From: Trichococcus patagoniensis
Lineage (GTDB): Bacteria; Bacillota; Bacilli; Lactobacillales; Aerococcaceae
Reading direction: 5' to 3'
Assembly: GCF_003051085.1 (NCBI RefSeq)
Contig: NZ_QAOM01000016.1
Span: 1-64,000, forward strand
Length of the DNA stretch: 64,000 bases
The translations under genes were made by a program, and so were the position numbers. The notes beneath the pieces are model-generated. The model made no database searches. It was not told the origin of the DNA and was given only the letters and a program-made list of their open reading frames with translations. Below, in pieces: positions 18,757-26,928 of this stretch (within the stretch, counting starts at the first letter, position 1; each line of letters opens with the position of its first letter).

Positions 18757-19761
18757 CTATAGGCTATTCCCGAGCGCGATTTCTTCCAGTACCCCTTGGA
18801 GCTGAACATTTGCTTCCAGATGTTTCTTTCCATTGAGGATATTTTCCATATGCCGGGTGATTTCCTGAGGATGCAGTTTTTCTGCAATGCGCTCGTACTC
18901 TTTTCCGTGATTTTTGTTGACGATAGCTTGCTTATTGCTGTACTTGGTATACAGTAAATCACGGTAATAGAATAATAGCAAGTCCAAAAAGAAGTGCCCA
19001 TCATTTTTGTCCTTCAGACCGTCCATCAGGTCGGTCTGCACAAACACAAATGCTTGGGGATTTTTATCGGTCATCAACTGGAACCACGCCCACGTCCGCT
19101 TCTTGGATTCGTGGAAGCTTTCCTCTTGGTTCAGCAACAAGGCTGCTTCTTGGTTATTGGTGATGGCCGCCAACAACGCCGCATTTTCATGCTGTATCCC
19201 TTGCGCCTCCAAGGTTTCTCCTAACGCTTGCTTGTTTACGACCTGGAAATGGACGATTTGGCAACGCGAGCGGATGGTTGGCAGAATGTTCTCCTTAGCC
19301 GTGGTCATCAGAATCAGGTACGTATCGTTCTGCGGCTCCTCCAAGAACGTCAGCAGACTGTTCGAAGCACTGACCGTCATTTTTTCGGCGTCATAAATCA
19401 GATAGACCTTGCGGCTGCCTTCCATCCCGCTTTTGGAAAGCTCTGCCTTCAATTCACGGACTTGGTTGACTTTGATGGTATTGCCATCCGGGCTGATTTC
19501 CGTCACATCGGGAAATTCTCCTGCCGCAACCCGAAGGCAATGATTGCAGTGCCCGCAAGGCTGATCATCCTGCAACTCCTCGCAAAATAGCATCTGAGCT
19601 ATCCAACGCGCCAATTCTTCTTTCCCGGTTCCCCGCGCTCCTTCAAACAAGTAGGCGTGGACCAGTCGTTTTTCCTGAATCGTTCGTTGGAACCTTTCGA
19701 GCAGTTCCGGCTGTTGCCTCATCAAAAGCTGTGTCACACCATCCATCCTTTCCTTCGTCAT
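18757..19761 (-). CDS. holB: DNA polymerase III delta' subunit
   Basis: A clamp-loader subunit, 334 residues. The AAA+ core has the Walker-A-like GARGTGKEELA near residues 39-49 and zinc cysteines CEELQDDQPCGHCNHC near 61-76. Its SRCQ sensor segment is near 167-170. The start ATG overlaps the stop of darA (TGATG), so the two genes are translationally coupled. Confidence 0.93.
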   Translation of the reverse strand: MTKERMDGVTQLLMRQQPELLERFQRTIQEKRLVHAYLFEGARGTGKEELARWIAQMLFCEELQDDQPCGHCNHCLRVAAGEFPDVTEISPDGNTIKVNQVRELKAELSKSGMEGSRKVYLIYDAEKMTVSASNSLLTFLEEPQNDTYLILMTTAKENILPTIRSRCQIVHFQVVNKQALGETLEAQGIQHENAALLAAITNNQEAALLLNQEESFHESKKRTWAWFQLMTDKNPQAFVFVQTDLMDGLKDKNDGHFFLDLLLFYYRDLLYTKYSNKQAIVNKNHGKEYERIAEKLHPQEITRHMENILNGKKHLEANVQLQGVLEEIALGNSL

Positions 19762-20090
19762 CAGAATCTGTAAAAACTATCTACCGGTAAAACAAACACG
19801 GTCGCTCCGCCTACATGCACTTCCATCGGATAGGCGATTGCATTGTCCAAGGGCACATCCATGCTTACTGGAGTCGCTACAAATTGCTCACGCGCCTCAC
19901 AGTTGGTTTTGATGATGCGCAACACTTCATCGACCCGTTCGTCTTCCACACCGATCATGAAAGTGGTATTGCCGGCGCGCAGAAAACCACCTGTAGAAGG
20001 CAATTTCGTAGCGCGGACATTCGCTTCCACCAACTCATCGGACAGGATAGCACTGTCTTTATCTTGAATTATAGCCATAATTAATTTCAT
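19761..20090 (-). CDS. darA: Cyclic-di-AMP receptor, PII-like (DarA/PstA)
   Basis: A 109-residue protein of the YaaQ/DUF970 family, a trimeric PII-like receptor of c-di-AMP. Supporting segments are MKLIMAIIQDKDSAILSDEL, ATKLPSTGGFLRAGNTTFMIG near residues 28-48 and GGATVFVLPVDSFYRF at the end. Its downstream target is not settled. It is located between tmk and holB as in other Firmicutes. Confidence 0.92.
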   Translation of the reverse strand: MKLIMAIIQDKDSAILSDELVEANVRATKLPSTGGFLRAGNTTFMIGVEDERVDEVLRIIKTNCEAREQFVATPVSMDVPLDNAIAYPMEVHVGGATVFVLPVDSFYRF

Positions 20091-20154
20091 AACAAATCCC
20101 TCTTTTCTATATATTAAAAAGGTCGATCAGTAATGATTGAAAACTAATCTTGCT

Positions 20155-20796
20155 CTAAAAATAGCTTGGATATCTGTTTTTGATGATGTGATAGCAAGCT
20201 TCTGCTACAGCTTCACGGCTCATCGTCCCATCGACGACCACTATCCGTTCCGGATTAGCCTTCGCCAATTGCTGATAACCAGCTCGGACTTTTTCATGGA
20301 AAGCGAGCTTTTCTTGGTCCAAACGATTGTATTCCCGTTCGTCCAGATTCGCATGGATCCTTTGAATGCCCACTTCGGCCGGGACATCGATGTACAACGT
20401 CACATCCGGTTCGAGACCTTCTGTTGCGAATTGGTTGATTTCACGGATACCCTCTTCACCGATGCCTCTTGCGTAACCTTGATAAGCGATTGAACTATCT
20501 ACAAAACGATCACAAAAAATGACGTCTCCACTTTCCAAAACGGGCAACACCTTTTCGATCAGATGCTGGCGGCGACTTGCCGCATACAATAAAGCTTCTG
20601 TCCTAGAATCCATGTCCGTATGCGAAGGATCCAGTATCAACGAGCGGATCTTTTCCGCGATTGGGCTTCCACCCGGTTCTCTCGTCGCTACCACTTTACG
20701 GTTCATCTCTTGTTGCAGACGCGGCACTACTTGCTGCAACGCGGTTGTCTTCCCTGAGCCATCCGGCCCTTCGATTGTGATGAAAATCCCTCTCAC
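20155..20796 (-). CDS. tmk: Thymidylate kinase
   Basis: Phosphorylates dTMP to dTDP with ATP. The 213-residue P-loop kinase has GPDGSGKTTALQ near residues 10-21, TREPGGSPIAEKIR near 38, and CDRFVDSSIAYQGYARG near 92. The start is GTG at 20796, which has AGGAG eight bases upstream; a GTG three codons earlier overlaps that site. First gene of the tmk-darA-holB-ricT-yabA operon. Confidence 0.94.
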   Translation of the reverse strand: MRGIFITIEGPDGSGKTTALQQVVPRLQQEMNRKVVATREPGGSPIAEKIRSLILDPSHTDMDSRTEALLYAASRRQHLIEKVLPVLESGDVIFCDRFVDSSIAYQGYARGIGEEGIREINQFATEGLEPDVTLYIDVPAEVGIQRIHANLDEREYNRLDQEKLAFHEKVRAGYQQLAKANPERIVVVDGTMSREAVAEACYHIIKNRYPSYF

Positions 20797-21139
20797 TTTG
20801 CACACTCCTACGATTCTAATACTTCCATTATACGCTAAATGAAAGTTTTTTTATACAGACGAATCCGATATAGCCTTGTCAATTTTGCAACAAATAATTG
20901 TCTTTGTCGGCTTTTTCCGAAAACTGAACCCTGAAAATGTGTCCGGGTCCATGTATGTCTCTGCTAGGCATATCCTGTCAGGCCGAAAAGATGAATAAAT
21001 GTTGGTTATCCATCTTTTCGACCGACATTCCGATCCAAAACATGGATTCTTCCGACTTATCCATCTTTTCCATAAATCAATCTCCGCCTGCACTAAAAAA
21101 GGACAGCATCGTTGCATACGGGCTGCCCTCCTATTAATC
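20797..21139. other. Intergenic region with an inverted repeat
   Basis: No convincing gene. An inverted repeat lies at 20981-21023 (GGCCGAAAAGATG against CATCTTTTCGACC). The part near 20806-20860 should hold the tmk promoter. The minus-strand open frame at 20851-21117 has no ribosome site and no recognisable family. Confidence 0.5.
21093..21132 (-). terminator. Probable terminator after the ABC exporter
   Basis: GGACAGC (21101-21107) pairs imperfectly with GCTGCCC (21122-21128). The A-run at 21095-21100 gives a minus-strand U-tract. Confidence 0.45.
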
Positions 21140-22957
21140 CTATGCGTGCCTCATCTGCGTTTCGTAAAGCATCGTATAGATGCCGCCTTTTTTGACGAGC
21201 GTTTCGTGGTCCCCTCGCTCAACTACCTTACCTTTTTCCAGCACCAAGATTTCATCAGCCGACAGGATCGTCGAAAGCCGATGGGCGATGATCAGGCTCG
21301 TGCTTTTGGCGAGAATCGGCTCAATCGCTTCCTGGATGGCATGCTCGGAGATAGAGTCCAAGGAGGAAGTGGCTTCGTCGAAGATGATCAGCCCCGGTTT
21401 CCGGAGGATGATCCGGGCAATCGAAAGCCGCTGCTTTTCGCCGCCGGAAAGTTTCATCCCCCGGTTGCCCACAACGGTGTCGTAGCCTTTCGGCAGCCCG
21501 CTGATGAACGCGTGGATATTGGCTTCGCGGCAAGCTTTCTCGATTTCGGACTGCGTGGCATCGGGCTTGGCGTAGAGCAGATTCTCTTTGATCGTACCGT
21601 TGAACAAATACGTGTCCTGCGTCACCACGCCGATGTGCTGGCGCAGATAGGCCAAATCGAGTTTGCGGATATCGACTCCGTCCAACAAAACCCTGCCGCC
21701 GGTCACATCATAGAGGCGCGGAATCAGGTTGATGATGGTCGACTTGCCCGCTCCCGAAGGCCCGACGATGGCGACGGATGAGCCCGGCTTCAGTTCGAAG
21801 TTGACATTATTCAAGATCGGCTGTTCCGGATCATAGTGGAAGGAAACAGCGTCAAAAACCAACTCGCCTGTAAACGTCTCAGGCTTGAGCGCCTCCGGAT
21901 CGTTGTCGATTTCCACAGGCAGATCGAAGTATTCAAAAATGCGATCGAAAAGCGCCATCGAGCGAATCACATCCACCTGGATATTCAACAAGGAATTGAC
22001 TGGCCCGTACATCCTGCCCAGGAGCGCCACCATGACGGTGATGTCCCCGATGGTCAGGTCGGTGTTGCCGTATTCGATGATGAGGATCCCGCCGACCAGA
22101 TAGATCAGCATCGGGCCGATGCTCGTGAAGATGTTGATCACGACCCGGAACCACTTGCCCGCCATGCTTTCCTTGATGTTCAAGCGAATCATCTGTTTGT
22201 TGGCTTCCTGATAGCGATCGAACTCGTAGTTTTCCGTGACGAAAAGCTTCGAAAGCAATTGGCCGCTGACGCTGAGGGTCTCATTCAGGATTTGGTTGAT
22301 GTCGTCATTGTGCTTCCGCGACTCAAGCGTGATCTCCCAACGCCTTTTGCCGACACGCTTGGTCGGCAGGATGAACAGAGGCACCACAACGATGCCGATC
22401 GTCGCCAGCAAAGGACTTTTTGTATACATCGTGACGAGCGCAACCGTCAACGTAGCGAAATTCTGCAGAATGTTCGTCCACGTGCCCGTCAGAACGCTCT
22501 GAACGCCGCCGATATCGCTGGTCATGCGGGTGATGATGTCGCCCTGCTTGCTGGTCGTGAAGAAGCGGTGCGACATCCGCTGCAGATGGCTGTACATCTT
22601 GTTGCGCATGTCATAGGTGATGTTTTCCGCCATCCAGACATTGACATAACTCTCCACGACGCTGATCAAATTGGAAATGATCAACACCCCGAACGAAAGC
22701 CCAATCAGACGGATCAGCACTGGCAGGTCTTGCTGCAACAGACCTTCATCGATGATGCGGCCCGTTAGGATCGTCGGAAACACGCCGAATACCGAAGAGA
22801 TGATGATCGCCAGCACGGAAACGATGAGCTGTTTCCAATACGGCACGAGATAGCTGAACATCCGCTTCAATAACGGCGCCGTTATTTTGGGGCTGTTCTG
22901 TTTCTCCTCCTCCGTCAAGAAGCCGCCGCGGCCCCCTTTGAACCCGTTGCCGCCCAT
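21140..22957 (-). CDS. ABC-type exporter (fused membrane and ATPase domains)
   Basis: A 605-residue half-transporter of the LmrA/BmrA/MsbA type that works as a dimer to export drugs, lipids or peptides. Six membrane segments span about 35-330. The nucleotide-binding domain has Walker A GPSGAGKST near 395, signature LSGGEKQR near 498, Walker B LIIFDEATSSLD near 518 and the H-loop IAHRLST near 552. The Gly-rich N-terminus (MGGNGFKGGRGG) is common in this subgroup. The start codon overlaps the MarR-gene stop (TAATG), so regulator and exporter are coupled. Confidence 0.9.
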   Translation of the reverse strand: MGGNGFKGGRGGFLTEEEKQNSPKITAPLLKRMFSYLVPYWKQLIVSVLAIIISSVFGVFPTILTGRIIDEGLLQQDLPVLIRLIGLSFGVLIISNLISVVESYVNVWMAENITYDMRNKMYSHLQRMSHRFFTTSKQGDIITRMTSDIGGVQSVLTGTWTNILQNFATLTVALVTMYTKSPLLATIGIVVVPLFILPTKRVGKRRWEITLESRKHNDDINQILNETLSVSGQLLSKLFVTENYEFDRYQEANKQMIRLNIKESMAGKWFRVVINIFTSIGPMLIYLVGGILIIEYGNTDLTIGDITVMVALLGRMYGPVNSLLNIQVDVIRSMALFDRIFEYFDLPVEIDNDPEALKPETFTGELVFDAVSFHYDPEQPILNNVNFELKPGSSVAIVGPSGAGKSTIINLIPRLYDVTGGRVLLDGVDIRKLDLAYLRQHIGVVTQDTYLFNGTIKENLLYAKPDATQSEIEKACREANIHAFISGLPKGYDTVVGNRGMKLSGGEKQRLSIARIILRKPGLIIFDEATSSLDSISEHAIQEAIEPILAKSTSLIIAHRLSTILSADEILVLEKGKVVERGDHETLVKKGGIYTMLYETQMRHA

Positions 22958-23397
22958 TAGGACTCACCTGCTTTGTTTCTGAAGTCCTCCACGGATTTTG
23001 TCAGTTTTTCACAGAGCGCAACGAATTGCTCCTGCTCCTCAAGCGTCAAACTTTGATTGATGTGCTCCCGTTCCGTTTGGCGCACCGCCTTCATTTTTTT
23101 CAATAAAACATACCCCTTTTCCTGGATAAAAATCCTGTTTCTGCGCTGATCGGCCGGGTCAGGCTGGCGCGTCAAAATCCCGTCCGCCTCAAGCCGGTTC
23201 AGCATCTCCGACAAGGAAGCCGGCCGGATCCCCATCCGGTCCGCCAATTCCCGCGCGCTCATCCCATCATTCTCTTGCAATAGCCGCAACAGCCGTCCGG
23301 CGCCGCGCGATTCGTGCTTGGCTGGATTCTCTTTGCGCCTTAACGTGCGCATCAGCTTCATCGCGCTGCTGATGACATCTTCATTATGCTCTTTCAT
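22957..23397 (-). CDS. MarR-family transcriptional regulator
   Basis: A 146-residue winged-helix repressor. The recognition part is GMSARELADRMGIRPASLSE near residues 50-69, followed by the wing ILTRQPDPADQRRNRIFI. It probably represses its own operon and the coupled exporter. Two identical TAGGTACCTA palindromes flank the -10 region. GGAGGAGG precedes the ATG. Confidence 0.9.
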   Translation of the reverse strand: MKEHNEDVISSAMKLMRTLRRKENPAKHESRGAGRLLRLLQENDGMSARELADRMGIRPASLSEMLNRLEADGILTRQPDPADQRRNRIFIQEKGYVLLKKMKAVRQTEREHINQSLTLEEQEQFVALCEKLTKSVEDFRNKAGES

Positions 23398-23419
23398 GAT
23401 GATTCCTCCTCCAGATGAT

Positions 23420-23458
23420 TAGGTACCTATCTATCTTGCCTATTATACTAGGTACCTA
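23420..23458 (-). promoter_or_regulatory. Twin MarR operator sites and -10 box
   Basis: TAGGTACCTA occurs at 23420-23429 and at 23449-23458. A minus-strand TATAAT lies between them (23442-23447). The repressor encoded just downstream is the likely ligand. Confidence 0.65.
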
Positions 23459-23470
23459 ACTAAAATGCAA

Positions 23471-23518
23471 AAGAAAAGAATGCGCCCGGGACAGTTTGTC
23501 CACGACCGCATTCTTTTG
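23471..23518. terminator. Terminator after the GPH symporter
   Basis: AAAAGAATGCG (23474-23484) pairs with CGCATTCTTTT (23507-23517). It works on the minus strand after the symporter gene; the flanking runs could serve both strands. Confidence 0.72.
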
Positions 23519-23540
23519 CATTACATTTAATTCTTTTCAA

Positions 23541-25022
23541 TTACTGTTCAGCTGCTGCTTTCTTTGCATCTCTGCGGTCTGCCAATTCCGTTTGAATTTC
23601 CGCCATGCGTTTGTCATCCAATTCGTAGAATTTCATCGCAATCAGAGAAGCTACCCAACCCAAGATCATCATGCCTACGAACAGGAACATCGTTACCCAG
23701 AAAATAGCTGTGCTTGGCGGTGTATCCACAGAAGGGAACACTTCTTTGAAGCCGATGTATGCCAACAGTATGCCGATGACTGTTTGCCCAAGAGAAGAAA
23801 TCATTTTATCAACGAAGGAGAAGATGGTCCCCATAACACCTGGAGCATAAAGGTCGTTTTTGTATACTTCATAGTCCGTGATGTCCGGAATCATCGGGAT
23901 AACGATTCCTCCTGAAACATTTCTAACTCCTGTCGCCAAAATGTATAGGCTTATGAATGCGATGGACATAGCGTTCATATCCGTCATGCGGATTTGGGTA
24001 GGATCACCCAACCAAAGCAACAGGAACATTGCGGTATAGAGGGCGATACACATCCAAGTGGAAACAACGAGCGCTTTTTTGGAGCCAAATTTACGGGCAT
24101 AACGCGTTCCGATTTGGATCAGGATCAGAACCGGGATCATCGTGATGGCTGAAATGGAACCAAAGACACCAAAATCACCGATGACGATGCCGAACAGCAT
24201 GACCATTACGATGGAGTTACTGGAAACGGTCGCTGCCAATTTATCGGTTGAAGCTGCTACGATAAGCATCTGCAACGGACGGTTGCCTTTGATGATGTTG
24301 AACATATCTTTTAACTTGATTTGTTGTTGGACGCCGCCTGTACCAAAGTTTTCGGTTCTGTCTTTTTCCCATAATCCGATTACAGCAAGTGCCGTCATAA
24401 TTCCGGCAATGATGACCACGGTGATCACAAATTCATGGAAGAAAGATTCTGTGAAGCCGCCATGTTTCGGCACCATGTAATTCGATACATACACTGCAGC
24501 ACCCGCAAACAAAAGCGAAGTATAGGACATGTCGAATGTCGAGAACAACGGGCGTTGCTGCGGGTCATTCGTCAAAACCGTTTGACCGGCTTTTGTACAG
24601 GCCGTTTGGAAAGTATAGCCGACGATATAGACCAGATATAGGAGAATGAAGTAGATCAGACGCAGATTTTGAGGAACCAAGTGCGTCGTGAAGAACATCA
24701 ATAACGTAATGATCGTCATTACCACCCAACCCAAAATCATGAACGGTCTGAATTTACCAAATTTACCGTCCGTCTTATCGATCCAGAGTCCGATGATTGG
24801 ATCCGTGACGCCATCCCAGATACGGCTCATCGTAATCAGGGTAGATACGATGACGGTACCCAAGCCGACAACACCGGTTGCATAATAGGATACGAACATC
24901 ATTAAATATAGGAATATGTTTGTTGCACTGTTATTCAATGCAAAAGCACCTATTTGCCATGTTTTTGCGCGTCTGTAGCGAGATTCTTTTGGTATTTCCA
25001 CTTTTTTTACTGTAGTTTCCAA
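23541..25022 (-). CDS. GPH-family (MelB-like) sugar:cation symporter
   Basis: A 493-residue, 12-segment major-facilitator protein of the glycoside-pentoside-hexuronide:cation group. Family marks are TLITMSRIWDGVTDPIIGLWIDKTDGKFGKFRPF near residues 65-98 and PMIPDITDYEVYKNDLYAPGVMG near 380-402. It imports a sugar or glycoside with Na+ or H+; the substrate is unknown. TTG at 25022 is preferred because GGAGG sits at the right distance; the TTG at 25037 overlaps that site. A cre-like site lies upstream. No hydrolase is adjacent, which is unusual for this family. Confidence 0.87.
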   Translation of the reverse strand: METTVKKVEIPKESRYRRAKTWQIGAFALNNSATNIFLYLMMFVSYYATGVVGLGTVIVSTLITMSRIWDGVTDPIIGLWIDKTDGKFGKFRPFMILGWVVMTIITLLMFFTTHLVPQNLRLIYFILLYLVYIVGYTFQTACTKAGQTVLTNDPQQRPLFSTFDMSYTSLLFAGAAVYVSNYMVPKHGGFTESFFHEFVITVVIIAGIMTALAVIGLWEKDRTENFGTGGVQQQIKLKDMFNIIKGNRPLQMLIVAASTDKLAATVSSNSIVMVMLFGIVIGDFGVFGSISAITMIPVLILIQIGTRYARKFGSKKALVVSTWMCIALYTAMFLLLWLGDPTQIRMTDMNAMSIAFISLYILATGVRNVSGGIVIPMIPDITDYEVYKNDLYAPGVMGTIFSFVDKMISSLGQTVIGILLAYIGFKEVFPSVDTPPSTAIFWVTMFLFVGMMILGWVASLIAMKFYELDDKRMAEIQTELADRRDAKKAAAEQ

Positions 25023-25069
25023 TATGAATACCTCCAATTTTTTATTTCTTGTAACTGCAAACCCTTCAA

Positions 25070-25085
25070 ATAAAAACGTTTACAA
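25070..25085 (-). promoter_or_regulatory. Candidate cre (CcpA) site upstream of the symporter
   Basis: Minus-strand TTGTAAACGTTTTTAT matches the consensus WTGNNARCGNWWWCAW with one mismatch. This suggests carbon catabolite repression of the symporter gene. Confidence 0.5.
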
Positions 25086-25453
25086 ATTGCCGTATGACAG
25101 GCACACCGGTCACATTGGCCTCCCCCACACACAACCTTCCCCTAAATCAAAAGTACCCTGAGTTTTACGGAACAGAATATAATTACTAACAAGCGATACA
25201 ACGTATCATAATGTAAAACTCAGAGCCGATATACAACATAATATATTAAAAGCGCTCCCAAAACAATACAACGCTTTCATTTTTTTGAATATTATTTTTA
25301 GTGTTCAAATTTCCGTAATATTCCATTGACCGTAAGCGTTTTGGTCGTAATTTTCTTGATTGTAAGTGCGCTGGCGAGTATTAAATCCAACGTGTGCTGA
25401 CAATTACTCGCGGCCTGATTTATGCCGTCGCCCTTTTTCTCTACAAAACGACA
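25086..25453. other. Intergenic region upstream of the symporter
   Basis: AT-rich, no credible gene. Weaker cre-like words (AAAAGCGCT near 25250, AAAGCGTTG near 25270) are present but each has two or more mismatches. Confidence 0.4.
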
Positions 25454-25485
25454 AAAGAACCAGGCCGCTGTTGGCCTGGTTCTTT
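25454..25485. terminator. Terminator after the yaaL-type gene
   Basis: A 13-base-pair perfect stem, AAAGAACCAGGCC (25454-25466) with GGCCTGGTTCTTT (25473-25485). Confidence 0.82.
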
Positions 25486-25486
25486 C

Positions 25487-25798
25487 TTAGTCTGAATGGA
25501 AAATGTCTTCTGCGCGGTTCGTACGCTTGCGCCAACGGAATTGCTTGGCTTTTTTCGGTGCGGAAATATCCGCTTGGATCTGTCTTTCTTTGGCTTCACG
25601 CAGCAGGAACAGATATTTCGCTTCTGCTATCTTCTCGAAGATGCGCAACTCTTCCGGCAAATCATAGGCATTCTGCTGCAGTTGGGCCAAGGTGGTGTAA
25701 TGTTGATGGACATCGCTGATCAAGTCGATCAACTTTTCGTCGTATTTCTGCTTTAAGTGTCCCTGCTTCTTGCTTGCGCTGTTCAAATGGAATGCCAT
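25487..25798 (-). CDS. YaaL family protein (DUF2508)
   Basis: A 103-residue soluble protein, function unknown. DUF2508/YaaL proteins follow recR in many Firmicutes, as here (35-base gap). It is Lys/Gln/Glu-rich and probably helical (KYDEKLIDLISDVHQHYTTL, AEAKYLFLLREAKER). Ends at a strong terminator, so it is the last gene of the dnaX-ebfC-recR group. Confidence 0.78.
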   Translation of the reverse strand: MAFHLNSASKKQGHLKQKYDEKLIDLISDVHQHYTTLAQLQQNAYDLPEELRIFEKIAEAKYLFLLREAKERQIQADISAPKKAKQFRWRKRTNRAEDIFHSD

Positions 25799-25833
25799 TT
25801 TGTTTTCCGTTCCCCCCGTTGTTCCTGCCCTTG

Positions 25834-26430
25834 TTACAGTTCTCGGCGTCCATCGATTGCACGGAAGAGGGTCATCTCATCCGCGTATTCGATGTCGCTG
25901 CCGACCGCCAGCCCGTAAGCCAGACGCGTCACCTTGATGCCCGCCGGCTTGATCAGGCGCGAAAGGTACATGGCCGTCGCTTCCCCTTCGGCTGTCGCAT
26001 TCGTCGCGATGATGATTTCTTTGACGGTCTCATCCTGCAGCCGTTTGATCAGACTGGCAATGTTCAGATCTTCCGGTCCGGTCCCTTCCATCGGCGAAAG
26101 GACGCCATTCAACACATGGTACAACCCGTGGTATTCCCGGATTTTCTCCATCGACATGATGTCACGGGGATTTTCGACCACCAGGATAATGGACAAGTCC
26201 CGCGTATTGTCCGAACAGATGTTGCATGGATCTGATTCGGTAATATTACCGCAGATGGCGCACTGGTGTAAATCCCTTTTGGAACGGATCAACGCGTCCG
26301 CGAACGCCAACACAGCCTCTTCGTCCATATCCAGACAGAAAAAGGCCAACCGGGCTGCCGTCTTTTGCCCGATGCCCGGCAATTTCATGAAACTCTCGAT
26401 TAATTTCGCTATGGGTTCTGGGTATTGCAT
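25834..26430 (-). CDS. recR: Recombination mediator protein RecR
   Basis: A 198-residue protein that works with RecF/RecO to load RecA on gapped DNA. It has the N-terminal helix-hairpin-helix [15 protein letters not shown] near 18-32, the zinc finger [16 protein letters not shown] near 57-72, and the Toprim segment [12 protein letters not shown] near 84. GGGGAT precedes the ATG. It lies downstream of ebfC. Confidence 0.95.
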   Translation of the reverse strand: MQYPEPIAKLIESFMKLPGIGQKTAARLAFFCLDMDEEAVLAFADALIRSKRDLHQCAICGNITESDPCNICSDNTRDLSIILVVENPRDIMSMEKIREYHGLYHVLNGVLSPMEGTGPEDLNIASLIKRLQDETVKEIIIATNATAEGEATAMYLSRLIKPAGIKVTRLAYGLAVGSDIEYADEMTLFRAIDGRREL

Positions 26431-26547
26431 TTAGTAAATCCCCTTTTCTTCTCTCAAAAGAAAGGAGGCTGGGACTAAAGTCAACACTGCTCGACTTGTC
26501 TCACCCTCGCTCCCCTCATTCATTTCGGTTATTGCCTGCAGCCTGGC

Positions 26548-26862
26548 TTAGAAGCCCGGAATCGCACTGGCAAACTTGCCCAACTTCGCTTTCGTCGCCT
26601 CATCGATCTTGCTGAGCACGTCATTTGTCGCCATCAGGATCAGATCCTGCAGCATTTCCACATCTTCCGGGTCGACCGCTTCAGGTGCGATGACAACATC
26701 GGTCACCTTCTTGTTGCCGGTCATCGTGATTTTGACCAAATCATTGGAAGCCGCACCGACAAACTCCGTTATATTGAGTTCTGCTTGTGTCTGCTCCATT
26801 TCTTTCTGCATTTTTTGCATTTGTTTCATCATGCCTTGCATATTTCCCATTCCGCCTCGCAT
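26548..26862 (-). CDS. ebfC: YbaB/EbfC nucleoid-associated protein
   Basis: A 104-residue DNA-binding dimer. The N-terminus is Met/Gln-rich (RGGMGNMQGMMKQMQKMQKE), followed by the conserved GAASNDLVKITMTGNKKVTDV and DPEDVEMLQDLI. The neighbourhood dnaX-ebfC-recR is the standard one. GAGAGGGAG precedes the ATG. Confidence 0.95.
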   Translation of the reverse strand: MRGGMGNMQGMMKQMQKMQKEMEQTQAELNITEFVGAASNDLVKITMTGNKKVTDVVIAPEAVDPEDVEMLQDLILMATNDVLSKIDEATKAKLGKFASAIPGF

Positions 26863-26928
26863 TAAATGACTCCCTCTCTGTTTGTGTATTTTATTTTATT
26901 ATTTATTTTCATTGCTTGTTTGCTTCCG

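Noticed and set aside
20851-21117. 88-codon minus-strand frame between the ABC gene and tmk
   Set aside because: No ribosome site, no recognisable domain, and it covers an inverted repeat.
25240-25290. Additional cre sites upstream of the symporter
   Set aside because: Candidate words have two or more mismatches to the consensus; only the one at 25070-25085 was kept.
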